Of a DNA stretch of 64,000 bases, positions 46,871-63,705 are shown in pieces (position 1 is the stretch's first letter; each line of letters begins with the position of its first letter). Source of the stretch: Chrysomallon squamiferum (Eukaryota > Mollusca > Gastropoda > Neomphalida > Peltospiridae); NCBI GenBank assembly GCA_012295275.1, contig CM022669.1:15891172-15955171 (forward strand), written 5' to 3'. The notes under the pieces are model-generated. The model saw only the letters and a program-made list of their open reading frames with translations, ran no database searches and was not told the origin of the DNA. The position numbers and the translations under genes are program-made.

Positions 46871-49800
46871 CACAAATTTAATAAATAAATATAAACAAGT
46901 AAATAAGTGTGCTAGTCTGGTGTAGTACTTATTCGTGCGTATACCTGTGTGTGTAAGTACGCATATGTATACACGTGAGTCTACAAATGAACTGAGTGCG
47001 TCTGAGATCTCATCATAGAAGAAAGAAATGTCAAACCAGTTTACAATGTCCTATAAACGAAGATATTTTCAAGCTGATGTAGTTTTTACTAGGAAACTTA
47101 ACGAGAGCAGAAATAATATTATATTTGACGAAAATAGTAAACAAAAGCATAAGCAATAATGATAACGATTTAATTTAGAACATAGTTTTTGACTAGTGTG
47201 CTATTTAATATTACCATTAAAAAGTAAGACGTTCTGCATGTTTGTAAACCACCACATGACACTAAAATTCCTAGGAAACACTTCAGTTGTAATTTAAATA
47301 AATTATATTATATTGCAATATGTATGCATTAGTGGTTACCAGTGTCTACAGTATATATTTTTTGGTTGAAACTAATTTTTTTTTTTTTTTTTTTTAAATA
47401 TACTATTACGATTCACGTCCCCTTTGGATCAATTTATGAAACGTTATCTACAGACAGATTAATGATGCTGTTTTTCACATCTGTGAAATACCTAAAATTA
47501 AATTTCTGCACTAAAACCCGTCCACATTCTACAGAAATCTGATACAAGGAAGAAAATCAGTCCTTCAAAATTAGTTCTATAATCTTGATAAAGATATTAA
47601 AATTACATATAATACGTTGTTTTGTTTTGTTTACAAGATGCAGGAACTGCAAGAGATGCAATGAGAAGAGCTATATTTTGTTAACCTTTTAGTTTTATGT
47701 CCTTTTGACACTGGCATGTCATCCTCCTTGATGAATCAGACGGCTGTTATGATGAGGCTAGTTTATCTCAAGCAAAACTTAATGTCACACAAACGCTGAT
47801 GCCAGTTCGTTGACCGTAACATTAGATGGCGCTAAGATATGATTTAAATAAGGATACAAGAAAAAAGAAAGTGTACCGAGCTATACAGTCAGAGCAGTAA
47901 GAAAGGTTTAATGCAGTTTTACTGACAGATGGATTAGCCTCTAGAGCAAATTCTGATTACAGCATTCTGATATTTTATTAAAGTAATCAAATATGCTAAG
48001 ATCACGTTTTAAATTGATTTAGTTTTTTAGAAACGAAATGATGATGATGATGATGTTGTTGATGGTGATTTTGTTTATGATGGTGATCATAATGATAATA
48101 ACGATGATGATGATGATGATGATGATACTGATCATAATATGCTGTTGGTATTGATGGTGGTGTTGGTGTTAGAAACCCTAACTGATGCAATACGATCTAA
48201 AAAGTTAAATGTTTTGTGATGTCGTTATGAATGACATTAGTATCTTAATTCAGTTACAAAATCTTAATGGCCTACATAATTATTCAGTTAAATTACCCTT
48301 ATGAAAATTTATTTAATTGCTGTTGGGTTTTAGTTTTGTTTTTTTTAAATTTAATATTAATATCCTTTCATATATATATATATTTTTTTTTTACCCATGT
48401 TAAATCAGTATTAAATTGATTTAATGCTACAACGTGATTTAGTTCGTAGTTAGTTTTTTACAGCCATTCAGTTGTTTTTTGATACTTAAATAAATTTCAC
48501 GAATTGAAGTGGAACTTCTGTTACTTGGAGAGGTCAATTTCAAAATATCATTTCCACATCATGATTTTTGCAGTTAGATTTCAAGTACCCGCTCTTGTAT
48601 TTTGAAAAAAAAATATTTTTTCTTTTTATAATGTTCTTTAAACAATCACACACTTCTAATTATCACTAATTTTCTTAATTGTCCATCGGTAATACTTCAG
48701 CAGAGCATCCGCGTGCGAATGAATCGATGAACTAACTGAGAGATGTGTTCATCCACCAAAGATTCCAGCTTGTTATCTTAGGCACTTTGTTCTTCATCGC
48801 AAGTTAGTGTGTTAAAAGAATATTAACAGATGTGAAAATGAAGGTGTCCTAAGTTTTGAGTTGTATCTTGGCAAGATGATTTAAGAGATACGATCCCAGA
48901 TGGTTCGATGGTTTAACACTGCCAAATCCAGATAGTTGATCATCTTCAAAATAACGTCCTTAATAGGATCTTTAAAAATGTGAGACCTTGCATTAATTTA
49001 TTTGCACATTATCTATAACGAATAATCATTCTAACATCTGTTACCAGTTAAAATGAAAAAAACATGTATACAATTACAAAGAAAGATGCCTAAAATAAAA
49101 AAAATAAAAAACTGTCTTATTTTAATTATTATTTTTATGTTGTTAGTCAATGAAATATCCTTCTTCTTTCACTGCAGATTTCTCTCTTTATTTCTTTCTG
49201 GGCTGTTTTCTTTGTATTTCATCTCAAAATCAGTAATCTCTTTGAAAGCTACAAATCAGGATTCAGTGATTACAAAACTTCGTTTCTCGTTTTCTCTAAA
49301 TGCACAAATGCACCCTGTGAAACACACATAAAAGCTGGTAATGGATTATTTCGGAAACTGTAACTTCCTAAAAGTCGAAAGTCCCATATCTGTCAGTTAT
49401 ATCGTGAAGTGATGTTTCAAGAGTGAAACGATACTATTACGTTATCTTCCCTTCGATTAACCTAGCCGTAATTTTCTTTCCTTCTTTTCCTTCATCGTGC
49501 GGTCAGTGAATGAACAGAACACTCGGAAGTTTGTGAATCGTTTATTCGGAAATAGAAACGCTGTTGATGAATACGAAGTAAATTGCAATAATACTTGTTG
49601 TTGATGCGTTGGTTTCTGATTGCATACTGCTTATACATTATTTTTTCTTGATTTATATGAAGAAAAAAATCATTTTTTACCAGCTTTTACGCGTTTGTCA
49701 TCGAATGGACGTAAAATTATAAACTAATTCATTATCAATTAATGTTTCAAAAACCGTGATGCTGAAAATGTTGATTATGATGATGACCATGATGAACATA

Positions 49801-51714
49801 ACGGTGATGATGATTAATGTTGTTTACTGTCTGTCACCTTTTGCAATAACCTTCACACTGAATTATGTAATACGTGTTTCTAATTACGGCTGACGTGAAA
49901 AAGAATAACTAGATGTAGAAGCTATTTGGTTCACTTTGTTGCAGAGTGCGTACTTTTCACATTGCAACTCTCCCCAAAGAATGCTTTACAAAAATTCAAC
50001 TTAGTAAATAATAAATGAATCCACAATTAACACCGAACTGTTATTTGTTATTCTGAGCAGACAATTATGCATTTTCTTTGTGCTAACTCAGTATACATCT
50101 CTATCTTTGACATATTGAGGTTCTGCGTGCAAACAATTTTCATGCTTAATCTCTTGAAAAGAAAACGCAATGATTCAAAGAGTAAATTTGACTTGTTTTA
50201 TAAAGAATTTTTGATTAAAACACATCAGATGAATAAACCATGGCTCTCAAAAGAATAAACGACTGCACTGTGGGCAGAAAACTTCAAGCAAATTCATATA
50301 TGTTTGATTTATTGCAGACAAATTAATTTGTCACGGATTTCTTGATATAGTGATTGCAGACGAGAACCATTTGCTTGATTATCCTTCGTTTCTGCTGGAA
50401 ACCCAAATGACTCTATAATTCAGTCATCTAATTCCAAGATGAAAAGGAACTGATATTACGTCTAAATTTCTAACCGAATAGCTAGCGTTTAACAAGCTAA
50501 CAAGATAGTTGTAAGAAATATTGATTATAACTGGGAAAAAGAGCGATTCGTGAATGACAGAAACATATATGTAATCAACAGATCAAAACAAAATGTAAAT
50601 ATTATTTTTCTAGAAACAAATGATCCATCTGATGATCAAGAAATAATTGTGGAATGTAAACATGTTTCAAATAGTTATAACTGAGTACGCTGAAGTAATT
50701 ACTGGTGGGAAACTAAATGTTATTAATTTATTCCAGCCGAGAGCATAATTAAAATTAGTAAAACAAATATATAAATGTATTATCAAACATTTAACAAAAA
50801 GCATCATTAAATCTATTCTCGTAACAGTTGTTATTATCATCATCTTTATCATCATTATCGTTATTATCATGATTATTATTATTATTAATGTTGCTGTTTT
50901 GTTGTTGCTGATGATGATGTTGTTTGTTGTTGTTTAGTAATTAAATGGTTAATAACTTATTATTATTTTATATAAGGTGGTCAAAGTATGTAGTACTTCT
51001 TTGTAAATTATAGTCTTACGGCCTCGCTTCAGTCAATGGAACTACAACGGAAGTGAAATTAGATCACAGTCAATATGGGCTCATTATAACGTCGATATTA
51101 AACATACAGTTCACGTAGATCATTCCAAGGTCAAGGCCGCAATTTAGGATTTTGTTTTTCTTTTGTTCCTTACAAATATAACATCGGGACAAAATAGAAA
51201 GACTGGAAACTTTAACTTCTTCAATAAAATGAAGAGTGATAAAGCAGATATGAACTAATTCGTGCATAACGATATTTAGAACAAAGGTTACGTATCAACA
51301 GGGACATGATGATAAATTAAAAACCGTTTATCAAGTTCATTTTCTGTATTTTTACCGTAAACGCTCAACGGTTGAAATACGATTATAGATGAGAACGGCA
51401 TTACTGAAATAATAATGTAATTATATATTTTTTTTTACTGTACTGAATGCAAAGCCAATTGGCATTTCAGCGTGTAATCTTGTCCATAGACACAAGATAG
51501 TAAATAGATGATTTTTCTTCATTCAGTTTCAAATACTGAAGTTCCACTACCAGTAAAATTAAAATGTACTGTATAGTTTGCTAATACATGCAGATGTTAA
51601 TGATATGGAATCTGAGTTTTAGGGATCTCAGTTACATATGAATTTCTCTATGCTTATGCTCTGTCTGTGGGGAAACATTCCTTATTGTATTAGCGTTATA
51701 ATCACTGGACTTAC
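46871..51714. other. Intronic; largest repeat-poor stretch
   Basis: Mostly unique AT-rich DNA. Short runs only: poly-T 47378-47396, (GAT)n 48039-48124, and GAT/ATT near 50825-50935. Short open frames (62-92 codons) are unrecognised. Confidence 0.5.
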
Positions 51715-52175
51715 CGTTCAATACAAACAGTGACTAGTGTCAGGACCGAACTGTAGAGGGCTCCGACAAGAACAGTTCTTTGAATCTTGCACATAATCAG
51801 ACCCAGAAGCCATCCTCTGTTCAGCATGAAGAGAACGATTTCTGGCACACCAAAAACCATGATCAGTAAATCTGCCAAAGCCAGATTAAGGATGAGGATA
51901 TTGGTAACCGATTTTCTCATCTTTTTGTCGGCTAGGACAATGTATATGACCATGAGGTTTCCAGCAATTCCGATGATTCCTACGACAAAGAAAAGAGTGG
52001 TAAAGAGAGTCACATATCCTACAGACACCATGGGCAGCTGATTCTCCAGTCCAGTGTTTGAAATATTCGTATAGTTTTTTTCTACCGTCAGATTCCAGTT
52101 AAAAATATCAACATATATTATTTCGTTTACAACGTGCAGGGAATCGTCACCAGTCATAGTTGTTGTCTTTTTCAT
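51715..52175 (-). CDS. Class A peptide GPCR, exon 1 (N-terminus to TM3)
   Basis: Residues 1-153 plus two bases of the Arg154 codon. The first Met (52175) is preceded in frame by a TAA 18 nt upstream and has A at -3; Met7 is an alternative start. The extracellular N-terminus carries three N-glycosylation sequons (N28 NLT, N34 NYT, N37 NIS). TM1 holds the GN pair (72-73); TM2 has LALAD with Asp102; ECL1 has the usual W (RGW, 122); TM3 starts at Cys129 and ends VCIER. The exon stops at GAACG|GTAAGT. Together with exon 2 it gives a full-length 405-residue receptor, normal for peptide GPCRs. The upstream A/G-rich sense sequence is presumably 5' UTR. Confidence 0.94.
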
Positions 52176-53940
<1,765 letters not shown>

Positions 53941-53997
53941 ATGTATATATATATGTATGTATGTATATATATATGTATGTGTATAATAATGTATGTG

Positions 53998-54040
<43 letters not shown>

Positions 54041-54070
54041 GTGCGTATTTATTGTTGTATGTGTGTGTGT
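53941..54070. repeat. (TA)n/(TATG)n repeat
   Basis: AT dinucleotides with TATG/TGTG variants. Confidence 0.94.
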
Positions 54071-54156
54071 TTGTGAATCATGTATGCCTGCACACATTTA
54101 TATATTCATGATTTTATGTACGCTTATTTACTTACACATAAAAAAATAAATGAAGC

Positions 54157-54528
54157 TTAAATTAACAGTAATGATAGTACTTGATTACATCGTCCAACGA
54201 GAGAACAAACTCGAATGTAATGTAATTTACTGTAGGGTTCTCGTGTCAACGACACTCGTTTGAACAAGCACGGATAGCAACACTCACTGTTTGCTGAGAA
54301 CTCTTTTAACACTTGTACGGCGATCTTGAGTGAATTAAAAGAAATCGCGATGTTTGGCGACGCCCGATTTCTGCACAAAGTAACATTGTTGATGAACTGT
54401 TTCGTCTGAGCGTTGCTGGACACACAGCAAAGAAAAAGAAGACACGGCAAACAGAAAGAGATAGGTGTAAAAATAAGACGTATGTGTCTGTTTTTACTGT
54501 CGTAACGATCTTGGTTGCTATTAATCAA
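54157..54528 (-). CDS. Unrecognised 123-codon open frame
   Basis: A minus-strand frame free of simple repeats, about 2 kb upstream of the GPCR start. It contains a hydrophobic Cys-rich stretch (ISFCLPCLLFLCCVSSNAQ) resembling a signal peptide, but about 20 polar residues precede it unless translation starts downstream, where no Met is placed. Several cysteines follow. It may be chance, an upstream non-coding exon, or a small unknown gene. No family recognised. Confidence 0.2.
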   Translation of the reverse strand: MINSNQDRYDSKNRHIRLIFTPISFCLPCLLFLCCVSSNAQTKQFINNVTLCRNRASPNIAISFNSLKIAVQVLKEFSANSECCYPCLFKRVSLTREPYSKLHYIRVCSLVGRCNQVLSLLLI

Positions 54529-54897
54529 ATTATTGCGCTCAAAAGGTTATGCTGTTGATATGTGCACGTACTTTCCCGTCCCGTATTAATTAAAATTCAG
54601 TATTATAACGTAAGTGCAGCTGTCGCTGTTGTTGTTGTTCCTGTCTGTGTTTGTGATGACGTGAATTCTAGACTTGTGAAATGGAAAAATGGCGGCCGTC
54701 TATTGTTTTTCAACTAATATTTTATAATTCTACCTACTTTGTTATTATCGGCGATGGGTTGCGTAAACTAATAAACTAATAACCTTGAAGTATAAAGATT
54801 TCTTTTTCTGTATACCATTCTTTCTTTCGTGGCATAACAGATACATATAATTTAAAAAATATATATATATTTTTAATATTTTATTATTACTATTATT

Positions 54898-54944
<47 letters not shown>

Positions 54945-57279
54945 ATCTTATATAATGAAATGAATTATGATTACTGATTGATTTTTTTTAAATTGGTTTT
55001 CTGGCTTAAACATAACTAAATATTCACTTAATTTTATATCTATCGGTTTACATGTACGCAGTACACTGATACCCGTCACCTGCTACATCCGTTCATTTAT
55101 CGATTTATTTAAGGCGTCCAACAAATTTACAACATAAAATTCCTGATTACACATGTATTATTAACGATTTCTTCTTGTTTTATTCTTGAAAACCCCGTCG
55201 ACTATTTCTCAGGCATGATTGTTATTCAGTAAAAATATCTACTAATTGTCGATATCGTATAAATACAGATTGATTAATATACTATAGAATTTCAGATGGG
55301 TACGCTGTTCCGTGATTTCTTTATTTTTTATCCAATAGCATGGACAGAATATTGTATTTAAATCAAGTGCGAAATTTTCTCATTTTTATATTTTTCGATC
55401 ATCCCAATGTTCCATCAACAGAAATGGTACAGATATCAGACTATTTGTATGAATTTCAGAAAACTGCCTTTAGAAGAACATTTTTTATATATTAAATAGA
55501 GTTTCAGTCTTTACTTTTTTTTTTTTTTATTTTTTAATACTTTAAGAAAATAAAATCGAAAAAAAAAAAAAATAAAAAAAAAAAATATAATACTTGTATC
55601 CAGAAATCCTGATTACATCCTGTCCCAAACTGGCAGTGAAACTGGTGTGTTATCAGTCATGTGAAAATGTAAATAACAGTATTTTTGTTGCTAATCTTGA
55701 TACAAAGAGATGACAGCATGATTCCTTGTTGTTGTTTTTGTTTTTTTTTTCAGTATTAGCATTGAATAAAAATAGGTACGTTTCACATATAGCAACAGTT
55801 AATATAAAAATGTGTGGAGGCGTATCAAAACAGACACTGATTCATTTAGTCGTGGGCTAAATTTGATAATTCTTTATATTTGCGAAATCACTGAGTTAAT
55901 CTTGTTTGACAGACAAATACGGATGAAAAACATTGTCAAATTATTTTATTTATTAAATTATTTATCAATTTTCGTTGATTCTGTGCCATTCTGAACTGTC
56001 CATCAGAAGAGGGCCATTGTCGAATCCCTAACGCCAGATTACAGATGAATACGTTAAAAACATAGTTTTAGGAATCTGATATTCTGAAGCCCCGTTATCA
56101 TAAAAAAGATATTACGAAAATGTGCAATAATTGCTTTTGTAGTATATACAATAAAGGAACAGTTCCAAGTTTTGTTCGTCCGTGAATAGACTAGTAACAT
56201 TGTTGCCGTTTTTCTTCATCTATCGGTGCTGGTACTACTACTACTACTACTACTACAATCACTACAGCTTCTGCTAATTTTAATACACCTAAAACGTAAA
56301 TCAGAAAGATTAGACTACATTTAAATACATTTAAATAAATAAATTAAATAAATTAATTTAAAACATTTAAGAAAATTATTTAAAAATAAAATATTAAAAT
56401 CTTGATTGTAAAATACCACTATCGCTTAACATAATTAATTTAATTCAAAGAATGCTACAGACAATTTGCAAAACAGTAATGAATAGTACATAGAAACTGA
56501 TTATGATATTATTACAGTGTTTTTATCATTACTGTCCTATTGTTTTTCTCTGGCTGTTACGGTGATTATTAATTGATTTCTTGATTCTACACGACAGTGC
56601 TGTTGTTTTCTGTTCGTCTATGGTCCTTCCTTATTCATGAGAAAACAACATGCAGTGAATAATTACCATCAACCGGTAACCAAGATTTCTTAGCAACTCT
56701 GAGGCACGAATCTGTAATTACATCTAACATAAATATTTTCAGCATTTTATTGCATTTGTTAATTGTCTTTTAATAAATAAAATTAATATTATATTGCCCT
56801 TACCTGGAGTTCAGAAATGTACCTCACTTAATTGAAATGTATAAATATAGCTAAATATTGAAGGTTTCTGTTTTATTTTGTGCAGTCATTTTCTGCTCTT
56901 TCTTTTCTTCCGTTCTTCTCTTCATTTTATTTTTTCAGTTTTACACTTTATTTCTGTTTTTAATTTTTATTTCTACTCATCCTTTATTTCCTTTTTCGTT
57001 CTATCAGTTTCTTCCTTTATTTTATTTTATTTTTTTACATCACCATCCTTCTCGTCTTCTCATTCGTTTTCTTTCTTTTTTAATCTATTCCTTTTCATCT
57101 CTGATAGACTAATTTAAGAAGGTGGATAAATGGTTATATTAATACGAAAAAAGACTGAGTCCCTTCAAAGAAAAATAGAGTTAAGAAAGAATAAAATTTG
57201 TTCACCTTTTCGTTTTATAATTTTTATATTTTTAAATATTCCTTTCATAGAAAAAAATATGTATGTATATTATATTATG

Positions 57280-57314
<35 letters not shown>

Positions 57315-57471
57315 CTGTTTTATTTTTTATTATTTTTTCCCCACATGACTGCAAATTTTATCAAATGTGTTTCAAGTTGTTTTAATTCACAAAGACAATG
57401 AGCAATTGGTCATATGTAAAAAAAAGAGAGAGAGACGAAAGGTATTAAAATTTAATCGGTTTTTAATAAAG

Positions 57472-57477
<6 letters not shown>
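54529..57477. other. Intergenic, no gene seen
   Basis: Poly-T at 54899-54941, CTA units at 56233-56257, AAAT units near 56320-56390, a pyrimidine-rich stretch 56880-57100 and (AT)n at 57284-57311. Confidence 0.5.
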
Positions 57478-57564
<87 letters not shown>

Positions 57565-57592
57565 GTCTGTCTCTCTGTCTGTCTGTCTCTCT
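57476..57592. repeat. (CT)n/(CTGT)n microsatellite
   Basis: CT run with terminal CTGT variants; CT orientation on plus. Confidence 0.97.
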
Positions 57593-58813
57593 ATCGCAAA
57601 AACGATCCCATTAGCTTTCCTTCTTTTCTCCTTCTCTACACGTAACCTATGTCTCTCTCTTTCTCTTTTTTTTATATCAAGTTCATTTTCCTTTAGTTCA
57701 TATTCCTTTCGAAATATCTGCCTTTCGTCGTACATGTTCATTGATATTCTGGACATCAGACGATTTTCATTAAGAAGTGCAGTAAATTAACCTTAGTGGA
57801 CTGAATTACTAGATCCTTTATGCGTGACTTGCACAGTCATATCCAGCCACAAGATAACCTGTACGTCAATTAGTTAACGTGCTATCAGTGACAATCCACT
57901 GTAGTTTAAATTGACAGACATTGCCTTGTGCATTTCAGTGCTGTCCCACCACAGGTAACACGAGAATCCGACAAATTACATTCGTACAGTGATCTATGGG
58001 TTTTAATTTGAATAAATCCAGACTTTACGAGCAGAATTCGACGTTTGTTGACAGTCTTAGTACAGCTGTTTGATGGTGGTAACAAGTAAATCATTATTTG
58101 CCATGCGCTACAACAGGGGACAAAAATGCTGTGACTACCAAAACGCAGGAAAGAAAAAAAAAAAAAAAAAAAAAAAAAGGGGAATCGAAAGGATGTGAGA
58201 AGATGCACGAAAACACACGAAGATACAAGTAGATACGGAACAGCCCGACTCGTCACAATAACACGCATGAAAACGTAACGATCAAACAAAATGTCTGCAC
58301 AAAACAAATCGCACGGAAACCCACGACTCGGAGCGACCGAGTCGATGTACGGAAATACGCGACTGATTAATTCTGTCGAAAATTGCACTTAAACTATCGA
58401 TTTGTAATCATATAAAACCAAGTGATTACTGAACAGCATAACATTGAACATAAAAAAAAGTATATAAGAACAATCATATCTATGGATTATGGATATTTTG
58501 TGTCTACCTTTTCTTATTTCTTTTATTATATTTAATTCTTTGGGAAATGTTATATCTTTGATACAAATACTTTTGAGAAATGATATTAGGAAAATAACAA
58601 TAGTCTTATGTCCATTTACAATAAACTATTTAGAAGTGGGCATACAATAATTATTATTATTATTATTATTATTATTTAAAGAACGTTTCCATTCTGTAAA
58701 GTCATTTGATACCAGTAACTGTCTTCTTATCTATGTTTGTTTACTCATGATTGTATTTTTCTTTTTTTTTAAGCCTGTAAATTTTCGTTAATATCATCTA
58801 TCGTCACAAATAA
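57593..58813. other. Intergenic; CpG-bearing segment
   Basis: 57900-58400 has more CpG than its surroundings. A 160-codon minus frame (58388-57906) is broken up by a poly-A/T run (58147-58178) and unrecognised. A perfect GC-rich hairpin CGACTCGG-agcga-CCGAGTCG lies at 58324-58344. Confidence 0.4.
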
Positions 58814-58827
58814 ACTCTCGCGAGAGT
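58814..58827. promoter_or_regulatory. TCTCGCGAGA palindrome
   Basis: ACTCTCGCGAGAGT is a perfect 14-bp palindrome containing TCTCGCGAGA. In vertebrates this core is a known promoter motif bound by BANP. No gene is recognised next to it here, so its role is open. Confidence 0.4.
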
Positions 58828-59327
<500 letters not shown>

Positions 59328-59329
<2 letters not shown>

Positions 59330-60592
59330 AGACTCATACACAAACAGATAGTCTCTCTGTATTTTTCTTTCTTTCTTTCTCTTCTTCCATCTCTCTCGCT
59401 CAGGTAAACAGATAACACACATACGTTCTTCATCTCCGTTCTCTCAATATTCGAGAAACAAAAACAACGAACATGTATTAATTACATCACAACTTTTCTC
59501 CTTCTTGTTTAAATAATACATTTTCCGTTTCTCTTTGTCTTCGCGAGTCCCCATTAAGTTTATATTTCGCACAGACAAATGGAAAGCATTAGAGACCTAA
59601 GTGAAAAAAGCAGTAACTCCTTGACAGACTAATGCACTTACTCTCGCTGTAGACGTGAACGGGAAACGCGGAGATTTCAGAAGGCACTGAAGCATGCACA
59701 GAGTCACGATCCCAATTACTCCATAATGACCGCTTTGGTGACGAAATTGTTAAGCCGGGAAACTAAAAGACCAAACAGGTTTGAGTTCGCATCTGGTCTT
59801 TGTGGGGGTTCAGTTTAGAGTTAATTTGTGAAATGTACCAATACTCGACTTTATAATTTTTCTAGTAATAATTTATTGTAATTATTGGCTAATTAATGCG
59901 TTTGATAAATAACGAGTGCAATATGTACCAATTTCTCTGCTTATCTGTTTGTCTTTTTTTATATATTTATGTTTCTCTTTTTAATGTCTTATATCCATCC
60001 ATACGTCTCTATATTTCTTTTTTATATCAGCTTCTGAATCTTTCTACGTTGTTTTCTTTATGTCTCTGTATGTTATATATATATATATATGTATATGTAT
60101 ATTGAGATATGTTTCTTCATAGGCAGCCTTAGTAACTTTATGTCATTCTTCCTTTATGACAATAGTTAGTAATTTATATTAACTGATAGCATTAGAAATA
60201 TATGTCAATTTTATTATTAAACCTAACCTAAGATTACATCCGACTATTAGTCTCCTTTTATAATATCCGTATTTCAAAAGCTGGTTAAAAATGTTTTTAA
60301 ATAAAAAGCATTTACGAACAAGTGAAAATAATGCGGTCAAACGGTTATCACAGAAAATCTGATATCTATGGCACTGTCATCAACTTGTGAAAGCTTTTCA
60401 CGATTTTGAAAGCTGACACCAAACTGATCAAATATGTTGTGTTTCTTCGAAAACTGATCTTAAATCGTAAAAAACAAAGGGAAAACCTGACGCTTTCCAG
60501 AATTGTGAAGATAATTTATATACCCAAGTGTCATTTGGTCTGAAATTAAAGTCATAAGGGAATCAGGATTTACGTGAATGAGGCCAGTATAA

Positions 60593-60599
<7 letters not shown>
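59328..60599. other. Intergenic, no gene seen
   Basis: The segment 59730-59825 includes 'gagttcgcatc' (B-box-like) and 'tttgtgggggttcagtttagag', close to a motif at 15077-15100, so it may be a diverged SINE copy. (AT)n at 60074-60090. Confidence 0.45.

Positions 60600-61256
<657 letters not shown>

Positions 61257-61330
<74 letters not shown>
61257..61330. repeat. (CT)n microsatellite
   Basis: CT run followed by short AT and GT units. Confidence 0.97.
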
Positions 61331-61335
<5 letters not shown>

Positions 61336-61918
61336 GTGTGTGTGTATCTGTCTCTCACTCACATATATACTCACTCTGTCTTTCTGTCTATCCATTTATC
61401 ATCTATTTCTTTTTCAATCTATTTCCCTTACTGTCTTTTATCGCCAATGAAACTTAAATCTGCATTCAGATATGGTGGACATCAATAAAATATCCCTCTA
61501 CATCATCTGCCAGAAGTGTAACATTATTTTTCCTCGTAATAATTCATGGAAATATTAAATCCTGTTAAAAGCATCAAACACTTAATGCTGCCCATTTTCT
61601 TAATTATTGTTAATAATTATGGGTTTCTCTTTGCAACACGCAAAATCCACAGGAGTCATTTGCAAAATCAATTCTCTACAGCGATTCCGAAACATCTGTC
61701 GATAATTTAAGTTCGGAGGCAAACAAGCTTTACTTTTCCAGAATTCATCATCACTGCAGTCAACCAGTGGTATTAATGATGGAAAGTAATTTTCATTTTT
61801 ATTTAACGGTGGTCTCTGCTTGAGTTATTTAAATAATGCATGCGTAGTTCTCTACTGTTATGCGACTTAGCAATGCATATTACCATATCTCTTTATTTTA
61901 ACAGCCAGTTTTGATTGG

Positions 61919-61959
<41 letters not shown>

Positions 61960-62302
61960 ATTACGTTGAATTTCGTACAAATTACGGACATATGCAAAAA
62001 AGTTCAGAAATGTGCATACAGTTACGCATGTGTTTCTTTTTAGTGCGCACTTAGCTTGAATTGATTTAATTTGCACTGATATGAGTCTCCGTTTTAGTGA
62101 AGAAAATTTAATTGTAATTGCTTGTGCAGGCAATACCGACCTAGCACCAAACATGATGGATGACATCTCGAACTAGGATAGCATCTGTCACTTAGAAACA
62201 GCACAATTTAATTAAATACTGTTAGGTGTGTTGAAATCTCTAGAGACAGGGTCGCAAGTACTTGATGTCGTTTTTCTTATTATTCGTAGTAGTAACAGTA
62301 CT
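61331..62302. other. Intergenic; poly-T 61922-61955
   Basis: No gene recognised. Confidence 0.5.
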
Positions 62303-62341
62303 TTGTATTTATTATTATTATTATTACTATTATTATTATTA

Positions 62342-62376
<35 letters not shown>

Positions 62377-62430
62377 TGTTAGTAGTTGTTATAGCAGTTG
62401 TAGTAGTGGCAGTAATATTTTATTATTATG

Positions 62431-62474
<44 letters not shown>

Positions 62475-62480
62475 AAGTTG
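62303..62480. repeat. (ATT)n arrays
   Basis: ATT units at 62308-62375 and 62424-62472, separated by AGT variants. Confidence 0.95.
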
Positions 62481-62904
62481 TAGTGGTGGTAGTAATAGAA
62501 ATAATACAAGCAGTATTAATATAATAAAGCAGTAGTAGTAGTACTAGTAATAGTAGTAGCAATAGCAGTTGTATTAGAAGCTTTAGTATTAGTAATTGCA
62601 GATGTTGTCGTAAAACTGATTAAAAAGTAAAATAATTATAATTATATATCTGTGTCTGTCGGTGTATCATTAAATAAAAACCAAAGAAAAACAACAGATA
62701 TTAATGACTAAACCATTATTCTGCTTATCCGAAAAAATATATATATGTGTATATGTCTCGTGAGTTGATTTCTTATTAAGGCATTTAAAGCTGAGAAGAA
62801 TTCAAGATAATAAAAATGAAAGAAAAATCAAAGAAAAAAAGAATTAAGTATGTAAAAAAAAACAAATATATAAAAAATGAAAGAAGAGAAGAAACACATA
62901 AAAT
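62481..62904. other. Intergenic, degenerate (AGT)n then unique
   Basis: AGT-type units to about 62610; nothing coding recognised. Confidence 0.5.
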
Positions 62905-62966
62905 ATTATTATTATTATTTATTTATTTATATATTTATTTATTTATTTATTTATTTATTTATTCAT

Positions 62967-63001
<35 letters not shown>
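62905..63001. repeat. (ATT)n and (TTTA)n array
   Basis: Mainly TTTA units. Confidence 0.96.
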
Positions 63002-63002
<1 letters not shown>

Positions 63003-63666
63003 AATTATTCTATTAGTTTAATTTTTGTACAAACTTTCTCGATGGCCGTTATTTCTCTCTCTGTCTTCTTCCCTTGTCCCCTATTCTGGTAATTTACCCA
63101 TACAATTATAACCAGACAAACACACATGCAGACATGCACACATACGCACATATTCGATCTTCCATGATCTGCCATTCGCAAAAGCGTTACGCGCCATATT
63201 TGTTCGACAAAAATCCGACAGTTTTTGATATTCACAGAAAATCAAAGCTTAACATGGTGCAAAGAAATCACATGCCGTTAGAGCATCTCTTCTCTCTCGC
63301 TTGTTTCTCGATAATTTCCGATAAAAGTTCTGTCAGTTTTCAGTATTCGAAGAGAAAATGTACGACTGCAATAATCTCTGAGAAAGTGTTTTTATCATCG
63401 ATATTTTCAATATGTTTTGTCTGTGACCGACATCTTTCTAACATTTTTTTTTTTTTTTTTTTTTGTGGTGAAATAAAATCGAAAGAAAAAGCAGTAATTA
63501 ATAGATCCATACGTTTTTATGGATAAAAGCGAACCACTTTGACAAACTATTAAACAAAAACGATTTTCTTTCTCGAGCAAAAAAAAAAACAAAATGGATA
63601 TCTTAATATTTATACGTATAAGTTCTGTTAAAAATGTTCAGTTTTGTTAGTAATTAGTTTATTTGT

Positions 63667-63705
<39 letters not shown>

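Noticed and set aside
51787-52041. 84-codon plus frame over GPCR exon 1
   Set aside because: Antisense shadow of the receptor exon.
57906-58388. 160-codon minus frame
   Set aside because: Contains a poly-Phe from a homopolymer, no known domain and no obvious partner exon or splice context.
63074-63526. 150-codon plus frame at the right edge
   Set aside because: Partly AC repeat and poly-T; the middle is unrecognised, so a gene call is not supported.
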